50,572 nt of DNA from Dokdonella_A sp040005635 (GTDB taxonomy: Bacteria > Pseudomonadota > Gammaproteobacteria > Xanthomonadales > Rhodanobacteraceae): positions 1 through 50,572 of the forward strand of contig JBDTYM010000019.1 of assembly GCA_040005635.1 (NCBI GenBank), given 5' to 3'. Below the pieces are notes generated by a model. It was not told the DNA's origin. It was given only the letters and a program-made list of their open reading frames with translations, and searched no databases. A program made the position numbers and the translations under genes. Every line of letters starts with the position of its first letter. The stretch's first letter is position 1. Below are positions 26,771 to 35,515 of the stretch, one piece after another.

Positions 26771-29181
26771 TCGCCTTTCTCGCCGAGCTGAAGACGGCGG
26801 CACGTTCCATCGCGACCCGGCCCGCGTTCGCGGCGCTGGTGATCGGCGTGCTCGCCGCCGGTCTTGCCTGCGTGATCTTCATGCTCGCCGTGCTCGACGG
26901 ATTCCTGATCCGACCGCTGCCGTTCGCGCAGCCGCAGCAGCTGCTGCAGGCCGGATTCCACGGCGACGGTGGCCTCGGCGACGTATTCCCGGTGACCAGC
27001 CGGGACTTCCTGCAGATACGCCGGCAACTCGATACGAGCGCGCAGGTCGCCGGCGTCGCGCGCTCGACGATCAATCTGAGCGATGTCGATCGAGCGGAGC
27101 GCTACAACGGCGGCCATGTCAGCGCGAACCTGTTCCAGCTGCTCGGCGTCGCTCCCCTGCTCGGCCGCGACTTCGCGGCAGCCGACGAACGCCCCGGCGC
27201 GCCCGCTGTCGTGATGCTGTCGTACGAACTCTGGCAGGGCCGCTATGGCGGCGATGCAGCCATCATCGGACGACAGATCCGCGTCGACGCCAAACCGGCC
27301 ACGGTGATCGGCGTGATGCCCGAGAATTTCAGCTATCCACGCCGCGAACTGGTCTGGATTCCGGCAGCGCTGGCCGACGGCATGGCGGCGGACGACTATG
27401 CCTATTGGTTGGTCTTGCGCCGCCGCGAGGGCATCGGCGATGTCGCCGTGACCGCCGCCTTCGAAACCTGGTTTGCGGATGCGGCCAAGGCGGAACCCGA
27501 CCGCATGCGCAGCCTGCGCCCGCGTGTCGAACCCTTGTCCGACATGGTGATGGATCGCACGACGCGCAGCATGCTCGGCTACATGCTCGTCGCGGTCTGC
27601 ATGGTTCTGCTGATCGCCTGCGCAAACGCGACCAACCTGCTGCTGACGCGCACGCTCGGGCGACGCCAGGAACTGGCCGTGCGCGTCGCGCTCGGTGCGA
27701 GCCGCGCGCGCCTGATCCTGCATCTGTTCGCCGAGAGCCTGCTGCTCAGCGTGATCGCTACCGGCATCGCCCTGCTGCTGGCGCAAGCCGGCCTGCACTG
27801 GCAGCAGAGCCTGTTGCGCCAGTCCGAATTCAGCCTGCTCTGGCTGCGCTTCGAGATCGACCCCGCGGTGTGGCTGTTCGCGCTCGCGGCGGCGCTGGTG
27901 ACCGCTGCCCTGACCGGCGTCCTGCCAGCGCTGCGTGCCGGCGAAAGTGCGCTCGGCGGCGGATTGCGCGATGCCGGTCGCGGCATTGCCGGCGGCTCGT
28001 TCGCGCGCGCGAGCCGCGGGCTGGTGATCGGCGAGATTGCGCTCTCCTGCGCGCTGCTGATCTGCCTCGGCACGCTCGTTCGTGGCATCGCCCTGCTCGA
28101 CGGCACCGACCTCGGCATCGACACCGATCATCTGCTGACGGCGCGCATCAGTCTGCCGCTCACGTCGTATCCGGACGACGCTTCGCGCTTGCACATGTAC
28201 GAACATCTGGCGGATCGCCTGCGCGCCGATGCCACGGTCGTCGATGCCTCGATCGGCACCGTGCTGCCCGGCACCTGGTACAACGAATCGCACGATCTGC
28301 TGGCGGCCGGCGACGTGCCGGGAGACGTCGAGCTGCCGCAGGTGAGTTCCGGCGCCGTCGACGACCATTTCCTCGCCGCCTACGGCATCGGGCTGCAACA
28401 AGGGCGCTTCTTCGACGATCGCGATAGCGCCGAAGGCCCGCGCGTCGCCGTCGTCGATCGCCAGTTCGCGCAACGCTATGGCGGCAACGGCGGCGTGCTC
28501 GGTCGCCGCTTTCGCTTCGATCCACGCGATCCGCAGGGAGCCGTCGTCACCGTGATCGGTGTCGTCGGCGCGCTGAAACTCAATGCGCCGGGCGAATCAC
28601 AACAGCCGGTCGTACTGACTCCGCTGCGCCAGGGCTTGTACCGCATCGCCAGCATCGGCGTGCGCACGCGTGGCGACGCCAACCTGTTCGCAACCCGCCT
28701 GCGCGACATCACCGCCGAAGTGGACGCGGACACGCCGCTGTACTGGATACGCGACTACGCCGCGGTGATCAGCAACACCCATTTCGGCGAGCACATCGTC
28801 GCGCAAACCTTCGCCCTCTTTGGCTTGATCGCACTCGTGCTCGCCGGTGTCGGCCTGTACGGCGTGACCGCCTTCGGCGTCGACCAGCGTACCCGCGAAA
28901 TCGGCGTGCGCCGCGCGCTTGGCGCACCCGGCGGGCCCCTGCTGCGCAAGCTGTTCGCGCGCAGCTTCGCGCAACTCGGCATCGGTATCGCCATCGGTGT
29001 CGGCGTCGGCATCCCGTTTTCACGCCTGCTCAGCGGTTCGCTGCGAACGATCGAACACGGCAACCTGGCCGTCGTACTCGGCGCGCTCGGCGTGCTGATC
29101 GTCGCGACCGGATTCGCGGTTGCCGTACCTGCCCTGCGCGCCTTGCGTGTCGATCCGATGATCGCGCTGCGGCACGAATGA
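26767..29181 (+). CDS. ADOP-like ABC permease 7
   Basis: 804 residues from ATG 26767, which overlaps the stop of the ATPase remnant; GGAG at 26758-26761 is its own ribosome site. The eight-helix, duplicated MacB_PCD-FtsX architecture is complete, ending VDPMIALRHE. It is the nearest paralogue of permease 3 (shared NLSDVDRAERY, APLLGRDFAA and VMLSYELW blocks). It is followed after 30 bases by the second ATPase, so this pair may be a dedicated permease-ATPase unit. The substrate is unknown. Confidence 0.88.
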   Translation: MIAFLAELKTAARSIATRPAFAALVIGVLAAGLACVIFMLAVLDGFLIRPLPFAQPQQLLQAGFHGDGGLGDVFPVTSRDFLQIRRQLDTSAQVAGVARSTINLSDVDRAERYNGGHVSANLFQLLGVAPLLGRDFAAADERPGAPAVVMLSYELWQGRYGGDAAIIGRQIRVDAKPATVIGVMPENFSYPRRELVWIPAALADGMAADDYAYWLVLRRREGIGDVAVTAAFETWFADAAKAEPDRMRSLRPRVEPLSDMVMDRTTRSMLGYMLVAVCMVLLIACANATNLLLTRTLGRRQELAVRVALGASRARLILHLFAESLLLSVIATGIALLLAQAGLHWQQSLLRQSEFSLLWLRFEIDPAVWLFALAAALVTAALTGVLPALRAGESALGGGLRDAGRGIAGGSFARASRGLVIGEIALSCALLICLGTLVRGIALLDGTDLGIDTDHLLTARISLPLTSYPDDASRLHMYEHLADRLRADATVVDASIGTVLPGTWYNESHDLLAAGDVPGDVELPQVSSGAVDDHFLAAYGIGLQQGRFFDDRDSAEGPRVAVVDRQFAQRYGGNGGVLGRRFRFDPRDPQGAVVTVIGVVGALKLNAPGESQQPVVLTPLRQGLYRIASIGVRTRGDANLFATRLRDITAEVDADTPLYWIRDYAAVISNTHFGEHIVAQTFALFGLIALVLAGVGLYGVTAFGVDQRTREIGVRRALGAPGGPLLRKLFARSFAQLGIGIAIGVGVGIPFSRLLSGSLRTIEHGNLAVVLGALGVLIVATGFAVAVPALRALRVDPMIALRHE

Positions 29182-29211
29182 AATGACCTGCCACCCCATG
29201 GAATCGACACC

Positions 29212-29904
29212 GTGTCCCTGATCGAACTGCGCAACATCGAAAAATCCTTTCCGCTGGCCGGCGGTCGCGTCTGGGTGCTGCGCCAGATCGGACTCGACAT
29301 CGAGACCGGCCAGTTCGTCAGCATCATGGGCCCGTCCGGCGCCGGCAAGAGTTCGCTGCTGAACGTACTCGGCCTGATGGACCACGATTGGCAGGGCAGC
29401 TATTCGCTCGACGGCAGTGCGGTCGAGAAGCTCAACCCGAAACAGCGCCAGACGCTGCAACGCGAGAAGGTCGGCTTCATCTTCCAGCACTACCACCTGA
29501 TCGACGATCTCAAGGTGTGGGAAAACCTGGACCTGCCGCTGCAGTACCGCGACGTGCCGGCGAAGGAACGTGCGGCGCGCGTCGGCGACCTGCTCGATCG
29601 TTTCCAGATCGTCGGCAAGAAGGACCTCTATCCGAACCAGTTGTCCGGCGGCCAGCAGCAACTCGTCGCAGTCGCGCGCGCGGTGATCACGCGGCCTGTG
29701 CTGCTGCTCGCCGACGAACCGACCGGCGCCCTGCATTCCAGCCAGGCGCGCATGATCATGGATCTGCTGCATGAACTGCATCAGGGCGGCATGACGATCG
29801 TGCAGGTCACCCACAACGAGCCCTTCGCGCTGGAGGCGCAGCGTGTCGTGCGACTGGCCGATGGCTGGATCGAAAAAGAGGCCACGCCGGCGCACGTCCT
29901 ATAA
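29212..29904 (+). CDS. Second ABC exporter ATPase, with altered signature and D-loop
   Basis: 230 residues from GTG 29212; the nearby ATG at 29198 is out of frame. Walker A GPSGAGKSS (40-48), Walker B LLLADEP (164-170) and H201 are intact. The signature reads LSGGQQQL (144-151) instead of LSGGQQQR, and the D-loop region is GALHSS instead of GNLDS. The same family includes members with NLHS-type loops, so the enzyme may still work, but perhaps differently from the first ATPase. The first 30 residues match the remnant at 26591, showing a recent duplication. It is followed by the two-component genes after 73 bases. Confidence 0.9.
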   Translation: MSLIELRNIEKSFPLAGGRVWVLRQIGLDIETGQFVSIMGPSGAGKSSLLNVLGLMDHDWQGSYSLDGSAVEKLNPKQRQTLQREKVGFIFQHYHLIDDLKVWENLDLPLQYRDVPAKERAARVGDLLDRFQIVGKKDLYPNQLSGGQQQLVAVARAVITRPVLLLADEPTGALHSSQARMIMDLLHELHQGGMTIVQVTHNEPFALEAQRVVRLADGWIEKEATPAHVL

Positions 29905-29905
29905 T
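29900..29905 (+). promoter_or_regulatory. Possible -10 element before the two-component genes
   Basis: TATAAT is a perfect -10 hexamer, overlapping the stop of the second ATPase and 73 bases before the response regulator start. No good -35 is present 16-18 bases upstream, so this is a weak candidate. Confidence 0.25.
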
Positions 29906-29977
29906 TGCGGCGACCCGTCGACCGATGAACGCCAGGCTGATGATGAAGACCCGATCCGCACGACGACGCCACCGAGC

Positions 29978-31360
29978 ATGAGCATCCTCATCGCCGACGA
30001 CCAGCGCGACATTCGCGAAGCGCTGCGCCTGCTGCTGAAGGCCGAAGGTATCGGGTGCGTCGTCGTCGACGGTCCGGCCGCGGCACTCGATGCCGTGCGC
30101 AAGCAGCGCTTCGACGCCGTGCTGATGGATCTCAACTACACGCGCGATACCACCTCGGGTGCCGAAGGGCTCGAACTGCTGCGCGATCTCAAGAAACTCG
30201 ACACCGACCTGCCGGTGATCGTGATGACGGCCTGGGGCACGATCGATGTCGCCGTCGAGGCGATGCGCGTGGGCGCTGGCGATTTCATCGAGAAGCCGTG
30301 GGACAACACGCGCCTGCTCAGCGTGCTCGGCAACCAGCTCGCGCTCGCGCGGGCGCGCCGGAGCGAACGCAAGCTGGCCGCCGAAAACGCCCTGCTGCGC
30401 GCCGACGCGGATGAGGATTTCATCGCTGCCTCGGCGTCCATGCGCACGTTGCTCACGACCCTGCAACGCGTCGCCCCCTCCGACGCGAACGTCTTGATCC
30501 TCGGCGAGAACGGCACTGGCAAGGGCGTCGTCGCACGCAAGCTGCACGAGGCCTCGAAACGCTCGGCGGCGACCTTCGTCAAGGTCAACATGGGCGGCAT
30601 TCCGGAAAGCGTGTTCGAAGCCGAAATGTTCGGCCATGTGCGCGGTGCGTTCACCGATGCGAAGAGCGATCGCATCGGGCGCTTCGAACTTGCCGACGGC
30701 GGCACCTTGTTTCTCGACGAAATCGCCAACATTCCGCTGGCGCAGCAACCGAAGCTGCTGCGTGTGCTCGAAGATGGCGAACTCGAGCGGGTCGGTTCGT
30801 CGCGCACGTTGAAGGTCGACGTGCGCCTGGTGTCGGCCACCAACGCCGACCTCGCCGCCGATGTCGCACGCGGCGCGTTTCGCAAGGACCTGATGTTCCG
30901 CCTCAACACGGTCGAACTGCATCTGCCGCCGCTGCGTGAACGCGACGACGACATCCCCCTGCTCGCGCAAGCCTTCCTCGCACGCTTCGCCGCACGCTAT
31001 CAGCGCGAGGATCTGCGCTTCGCGCCGTCGGCGCTGCGCGCGCTGAAGCACTATGCGTGGCCCGGCAACGTGCGCGAGCTGTCGCACATCATCGAACGTG
31101 CCGCGCTGATGGCCGATGCCACCCTGCTCGACGAGGAGGCATTGAATCTGAAGCCGCCAGCACCGCATGACATCAGTGGCGCGGCGGCGCTGGCGGCGAG
31201 CGAGTCGCTGAGCGTCGAGCAGGCCGAGGAACGCATGGTACGGCAGGCGCTGGAACGCACCGGCGGCAACATCCAGCGTGCCGCGACTCTGCTCGGCTTG
31301 AGCCGGCCGTCGTTGTACCGGCGGCTGCAGAAGTACGGCATCGAGCAGCCAGGCGCGTGA
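29978..31360 (+). CDS. NtrC-like sigma-54-dependent response regulator
   Basis: 460 residues from ATG 29978, where the receiver domain begins (MSILIADDQRD); the longer upstream frame overlaps the ATPase gene. The receiver has D7/D8, phospho-acceptor D51, T84 and K106. The AAA+ domain has Walker A GENGTGKG (176-183), Walker B GGTLFLDEI (241-249) and the FRKDLMFRL arginine region. The sigma-54 contact loop reads GAFTDA (223-228), not GAFTGA. A Fis-type helix-turn-helix (GNIQRAATLLGLSRPSLYRRL) ends the protein. It probably activates the sigma-54 promoter upstream of the HlyD gene. Its stop overlaps the kinase start. Confidence 0.92.
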   Translation: MSILIADDQRDIREALRLLLKAEGIGCVVVDGPAAALDAVRKQRFDAVLMDLNYTRDTTSGAEGLELLRDLKKLDTDLPVIVMTAWGTIDVAVEAMRVGAGDFIEKPWDNTRLLSVLGNQLALARARRSERKLAAENALLRADADEDFIAASASMRTLLTTLQRVAPSDANVLILGENGTGKGVVARKLHEASKRSAATFVKVNMGGIPESVFEAEMFGHVRGAFTDAKSDRIGRFELADGGTLFLDEIANIPLAQQPKLLRVLEDGELERVGSSRTLKVDVRLVSATNADLAADVARGAFRKDLMFRLNTVELHLPPLRERDDDIPLLAQAFLARFAARYQREDLRFAPSALRALKHYAWPGNVRELSHIIERAALMADATLLDEEALNLKPPAPHDISGAAALAASESLSVEQAEERMVRQALERTGGNIQRAATLLGLSRPSLYRRLQKYGIEQPGA

Positions 31361-32685
31361 GTCCCGGCGCCCGCCGCTGGAACTACGAAAACCGTCTACT
31401 CGCCGGTATCGTCCTGGTCGCGCTGCCGGCCCTGCTCGCGTTCGCGTTTGCACTGTATTTCGCTCACGGGCTGCGCTGGTCGAGCGCGCTGGCGTGGCTG
31501 GCGGTGGCGACGTTGACGCTGGCGCTGGCGTTCGCCTTGCGGCGGCGAGCAGTGTTTCCGTTGTACACGCTGTCGAACCTGCTCGAAGCGCTGCGTGAAG
31601 GCGATTACAGCCTGCGCGGCGCGCGCGCTCGTCGCGGCGATGCGGTCGGCGAAGTGGTGTGGGAGATCAACACGCTCGCGCACACGTTGCGCGAACAGCG
31701 CCTGTCGGTCGAGGAGAAAAGTGCGTTGCTCGGCAAGGTCATCGCCGCGCTCGATCTGGGCGTACTCGCATTCGACCCGCAGCGCCGGCTGCAGCTGGCA
31801 AACCCGGCCGCCGAGCGTCTGCTCGGTGCGCCGTTCGAAAAACTGGTCGGGCGCAGCGCCGATGAGCTCGCGATCGGCGACTGCCTCAGCGGCAACGATG
31901 CGCAGATACTTGAACGCAGCTTTGCCGGCGGCAGCGGACGCTGGGAGATCCGTCGCACGCGCTTTCGCGAGAACGGCCGGCCGCATGACCTGATCGTCAT
32001 CAGCGACCTCAGCCGTGCATTACGCGAAGAGGAGCGCCTGGCCTGGCAGCGCCTGCTGCGCGTGCTCGGCCACGAACTCAACAATTCACTGGCGCCCATC
32101 CGATCGATGGCGGCAACGGTCTCCAAGCTGATCGACGTCGAGCCGGCGCCGGACGATTGGCGCGACGACGCACGCAGTGGCCTCGAGGTCATCGGCGCTC
32201 GCGCCGAGGCGCTGGCGCGCTTCATGGCGCGCTACACCGCGCTGGCACGGCTGCCGCCGCCGAACCGGCGCGACATCGCGTTCGACCAACTCGCGCTGCG
32301 CGCGGCGCGGCTCGAACAGCGCATCGAGGTTCGGCTCGGCGCCGGCCCCGCGTTGCGCGTCAACGTCGATCCGGATCAGGTCGAGCAGGCCTTGATCAAT
32401 CTGATCCAGAACGCGACCGATGCGGCGCTGACCGGGACGGGCGATGTGCAGCTGAGATGGTGCGTCGATGGCGATCAATTGACGGTCGAGATCCTCGACG
32501 ATGGTCCCGGGCTGCCGCCGAGCGAGAACCTGTTCGTGCCGTTCTTCACCACCAAGCCCGGCGGCTCCGGCATCGGCCTCGTGCTCGCTCGCCAGATCGT
32601 CGAACAGCATGGCGGCGCATTGACGCTGGAGAATCGCCTCGACGCACGCGGCTGCGTCGCGCGCGTGCGCCTGCCGCTCGGCTGA
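31357..32685 (+). CDS. Sensor histidine kinase
   Basis: 442 residues from GTG 31357 in a GTGA overlap with the regulator gene. Two membrane helices (~13-36 and ~43-62) are separated by only a few residues, so there is almost no periplasmic sensor; the signal may come from the membrane or from a partner such as the permeases. A HAMP-like segment, a PAS domain (~125-215), the H-box GHELNNSLAPI with H239, an N-box NLIQNATDA (N352), and DDGPGLP and GGSGIGLVLA ATP-lid motifs follow. It is the NtrY-like partner of the NtrC-like regulator. It ends 6 bases from the convergent epmA. Confidence 0.92.
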   Translation: MSPGARRWNYENRLLAGIVLVALPALLAFAFALYFAHGLRWSSALAWLAVATLTLALAFALRRRAVFPLYTLSNLLEALREGDYSLRGARARRGDAVGEVVWEINTLAHTLREQRLSVEEKSALLGKVIAALDLGVLAFDPQRRLQLANPAAERLLGAPFEKLVGRSADELAIGDCLSGNDAQILERSFAGGSGRWEIRRTRFRENGRPHDLIVISDLSRALREEERLAWQRLLRVLGHELNNSLAPIRSMAATVSKLIDVEPAPDDWRDDARSGLEVIGARAEALARFMARYTALARLPPPNRRDIAFDQLALRAARLEQRIEVRLGAGPALRVNVDPDQVEQALINLIQNATDAALTGTGDVQLRWCVDGDQLTVEILDDGPGLPPSENLFVPFFTTKPGGSGIGLVLARQIVEQHGGALTLENRLDARGCVARVRLPLG

Positions 32686-32691
32686 ACCGTC

Positions 32692-33666
32692 TCAGGCGTC
32701 GGCGAACGCGAACGCCAGCACGTCGCGGATGTCGTCGCTGCCGGCAAGACACATCAACAGACGTTCGATGCCGAGTGCGACGCCGGCACAATCCGGCAAG
32801 GCATCGAGCACGCCGAGCAGGCGTTCGTCGAGCGGCAGTTCGCGCTGGCCGCGTCCACGTCGGCGCGCGTTGTCGTGCTCGAAGCGGGCCCGCTGTTCGG
32901 CCGCGTCGTTCAATTCGTGATAGCCGTTGGCCAGTTCGTGCGGCCCCAGATACAGCTCGAACCGCTCGGCCAATGGCGGTTCGCCGGCGCGGATTCGCGC
33001 CAGTGCGCTCTGGGTCGCGGGATAGTCGTAGATCAGGCTGATGCGATCGCGCGGAAACAGCGGCTGCAGGCGATGCGTGATCAGCAGGTCGAGCCAGTCG
33101 TCGCGAGTGAGACCTTCGGCCTTGATGCGTACGCCCGCCAGCGGTGCCTGCAACTGCTCGATCGTTGCGTCGAACGGATCGAGGTCGAGTTCGCCGATGA
33201 ACCATTCCCGATAGCTGCGCTTGGACACGTCGGCGTGGCGGCCAAGGAGCGTAAGTGCGGCTTGCACCAGCGCGATCGTCTCGTCGATCAGGCGATGATG
33301 ATCCCAGCCGACGCGATACCACTCGAGCATCGTGAACTCGGGGTTGTGCCGACGCCCCGCTTCGCCGTTGCGGAACACGCGACCGAGTTCGTAGCAGTCG
33401 CCGACGCCAGCCGCGAGCAGGCGCTTCAACGGATACTCCGGCGACGTGCGCAGCCAGCGTTCGCGCGAGCCTGCATCGATGTGGCCGCTGAAGCTCGTGC
33501 CGAAGCTCTCGATGTTCGGTTCGGTGTTGCCGGCAGCGGACAGGATCGGCGATTCGACTTCGAGCACGTCGCGCTCGGCGAAGAAGGCGCGGATGCGCGT
33601 GTAGAGGCGCGCGCGCAGGCGCAGGGCGTCGAGTCGCCGCGCCACGCTGGCTGCCGGGTCGTTCAT
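32692..33666 (-). CDS. epmA: EF-P--(R)-beta-lysine ligase EpmA (GenX/PoxA)
   Basis: 324 residues from ATG 33666, about the length of the E. coli protein (325). The frame is open upstream to 33897, but homology starts at MNDPAASVARR. It is a class II lysyl-tRNA synthetase catalytic core without the anticodon-binding domain. Motif 2 lies around FRNGEAGRRHNPEFTMLEWY, and motif 3 is GVALGIERLLM near the C-terminus. EpmA attaches beta-lysine to elongation factor P, which helps ribosomes through polyproline stretches. It lies 145 bases downstream of the M28 peptidase gene; that gap holds no recognisable feature. Confidence 0.94.
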   Translation of the reverse strand: MNDPAASVARRLDALRLRARLYTRIRAFFAERDVLEVESPILSAAGNTEPNIESFGTSFSGHIDAGSRERWLRTSPEYPLKRLLAAGVGDCYELGRVFRNGEAGRRHNPEFTMLEWYRVGWDHHRLIDETIALVQAALTLLGRHADVSKRSYREWFIGELDLDPFDATIEQLQAPLAGVRIKAEGLTRDDWLDLLITHRLQPLFPRDRISLIYDYPATQSALARIRAGEPPLAERFELYLGPHELANGYHELNDAAEQRARFEHDNARRRGRGQRELPLDERLLGVLDALPDCAGVALGIERLLMCLAGSDDIRDVLAFAFADA

Positions 33667-33811
33667 CCGTCGAAACTTGAAGTCGATGCAGATGGGCGAG
33701 TTTACGATGTCACGGCAGCCCGTGCCTTGCACGGACCATACGCTCGACGCACGCTTGCCGTGATCACGCGCATGGCGCCGATGCGCGACGACACGACTCA
33801 CCCGCGCGCCG

Positions 33812-35461
33812 TCAGTGCCGCGCTGCCGCCGTCTTCTCGCGCAGCGCCTTGAATTCGGAGCCGGCCTTCCATTCCGGCCAGCGCGACGAATCGGCAAGCT
33901 CGTGGCCGATGGCGGCCATCAGGCCGATGTCCTCAACGACGCCATCGAGGCTCCATTGCGGACCGTAGGCATCGCAGGGTTGGTGGTAGCACTGGCCGGT
34001 GTAGTCGTCGACCCACTTCTGCCCGGCTGCGCGGCCGCCGTCGACGAGGTCGGAGGCGCCGGCGATGCCCATCAGCAGCAGCACCGGCACGCCGTGCTTG
34101 GCAAACGAGAAATGATCGGCACGATAGAACAGGCCACGCTCGGGCAGACTTTCCGCTGTCACGACACGTCCTTGCGCCCTGGCGGCGCGCGCGAGGTCAT
34201 CTTCGAGCGTGTCCTGTCCCGCACCGACGAGGATCACGTCACGCGCCTTGCCCGCGGTCTGCAGGATGTCGATGGTCAGGTTGGCGACGGTCTTGTCCAT
34301 CGGATAGACCGGATCCAGCGCATAGGCCTCCGACCCGAGCAAGCCGCGTTCTTCTGCGGTCCAGACGCCGAACACGACGCTGCGCTTCGGTGGCGACAGC
34401 GCCTTGAACAGGCGCGCGATCTCGAGCAGGCCGGCGACGCCGATGCCGTCGTCGTTGGCGCCGCGGCGGATCGTGTTGCCGTGCGCGTCGGGCGGTCCCT
34501 TGCCGTAGGCGTCCCAATGGGCGCCGTAGAAGACGACCTCGTCGGGCCGTTCGCTGCCCGCGATCTTCGCCAGCACGTTGTGGCTTTCCACCACTTCGTG
34601 GACCACCGGGATATCGGCGGAGAACGTGGCGCCCTTCAGCAGCAGCGGATGGAAATCGGCACGGCGTGCCGCCTTGCGCTGCGCCGCGAAATCCTGGCCC
34701 GCGTCGGCGAACAGCTTCACCGCCGTCTCGCCGGTGATCCAGCCCTGCAATGCAAGGCAGGTCAATCGATCCGGCGCGCGCACGATGTCGTAGTTCTCGC
34801 CCTGCGGACTGGTCACTACGTTCCAGCCATAGCCCGCACCCGGCGTGTCGTGCACGATCAGCGCACCGATCGCGCCACGACGCGATGCTTCCTCGTACTT
34901 GTAGGTCCAGCGGCCGTAGTAGGTCATGGTCTTGCCGCCAAAACGGCCGCTGACGGGCTCGTCCTTGGTCGCCTCGAAATCCGGATCGTTGACCAGGATC
35001 ACGGCGACCTTGCCCTTGAGGTCGACGCCCTTGAAGTCGTCCCACTGGCGTTCGGGCGCGCTGACGCCGTAGCCGACGAAGACCAGCGGCGCGCGGTCGA
35101 TCAGCGCGCGGTCGTCCGGCCGGATCGTCGACAGATACACCTGCTTGCCGCGTTGCCACGGTTGTGCGATGCCGCCGATCGTGACCGCCAGCGTTTTCGG
35201 CTCGCCGAGCCGGGTGTGCAACAGAGGGGCGGCCTGCAGCCAGCTGCCGTCCTTGCCGCCCGGCGCAAGCCCGAGCGACTGGAAGCGCCCGATCAGATAG
35301 CCCACCGTGCGCTCCTCGCCCGGCGTGCCCGGCGCGCGACCTTCGAAGAAGTCCGAGGACAGCACCTGCACCGTATCGGCGATGCGCGCGGCATCGGGTT
35401 GTTGCGCGATGGCAGGCAGGGTCACAAACGCGAGCAGCATGGCCGGAAGCAGGCATTTCAT
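33812..35461 (-). CDS. Secreted M28 family metallopeptidase with PA domain
   Basis: 549 residues from ATG 35461, chosen because MKCLLPAMLLAFVTLPAIAQ is a clear signal peptide; the frame to 35500 is rejected. After the signal comes a region with a protease-associated insert (~135-260). The M28 zinc site is then visible in order: AHWDAYGKG (His, Asp), GANDDGIG (bridging Asp), TAEERGLLGSEA (Glu pair), DILQT, and the late His in CYHQPCDAY. The family includes aminopeptidases and glutamate carboxypeptidases acting in the periplasm or outside. It lies 54 bases after hsdR and ahead of epmA on the same strand. Confidence 0.92.
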   Translation of the reverse strand: MKCLLPAMLLAFVTLPAIAQQPDAARIADTVQVLSSDFFEGRAPGTPGEERTVGYLIGRFQSLGLAPGGKDGSWLQAAPLLHTRLGEPKTLAVTIGGIAQPWQRGKQVYLSTIRPDDRALIDRAPLVFVGYGVSAPERQWDDFKGVDLKGKVAVILVNDPDFEATKDEPVSGRFGGKTMTYYGRWTYKYEEASRRGAIGALIVHDTPGAGYGWNVVTSPQGENYDIVRAPDRLTCLALQGWITGETAVKLFADAGQDFAAQRKAARRADFHPLLLKGATFSADIPVVHEVVESHNVLAKIAGSERPDEVVFYGAHWDAYGKGPPDAHGNTIRRGANDDGIGVAGLLEIARLFKALSPPKRSVVFGVWTAEERGLLGSEAYALDPVYPMDKTVANLTIDILQTAGKARDVILVGAGQDTLEDDLARAARAQGRVVTAESLPERGLFYRADHFSFAKHGVPVLLLMGIAGASDLVDGGRAAGQKWVDDYTGQCYHQPCDAYGPQWSLDGVVEDIGLMAAIGHELADSSRWPEWKAGSEFKALREKTAAARH

Positions 35462-35515
35462 GGGCAGGTGACCTGTTGGGTTGCTTGAGGTGAGCGACAC
35501 TGGGCAGCGATCGGC

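Noticed and set aside
33815..35488. 557-codon open frame on the plus strand
   Set aside because: Antisense to the M28 peptidase, which has a signal peptide and all zinc ligands.
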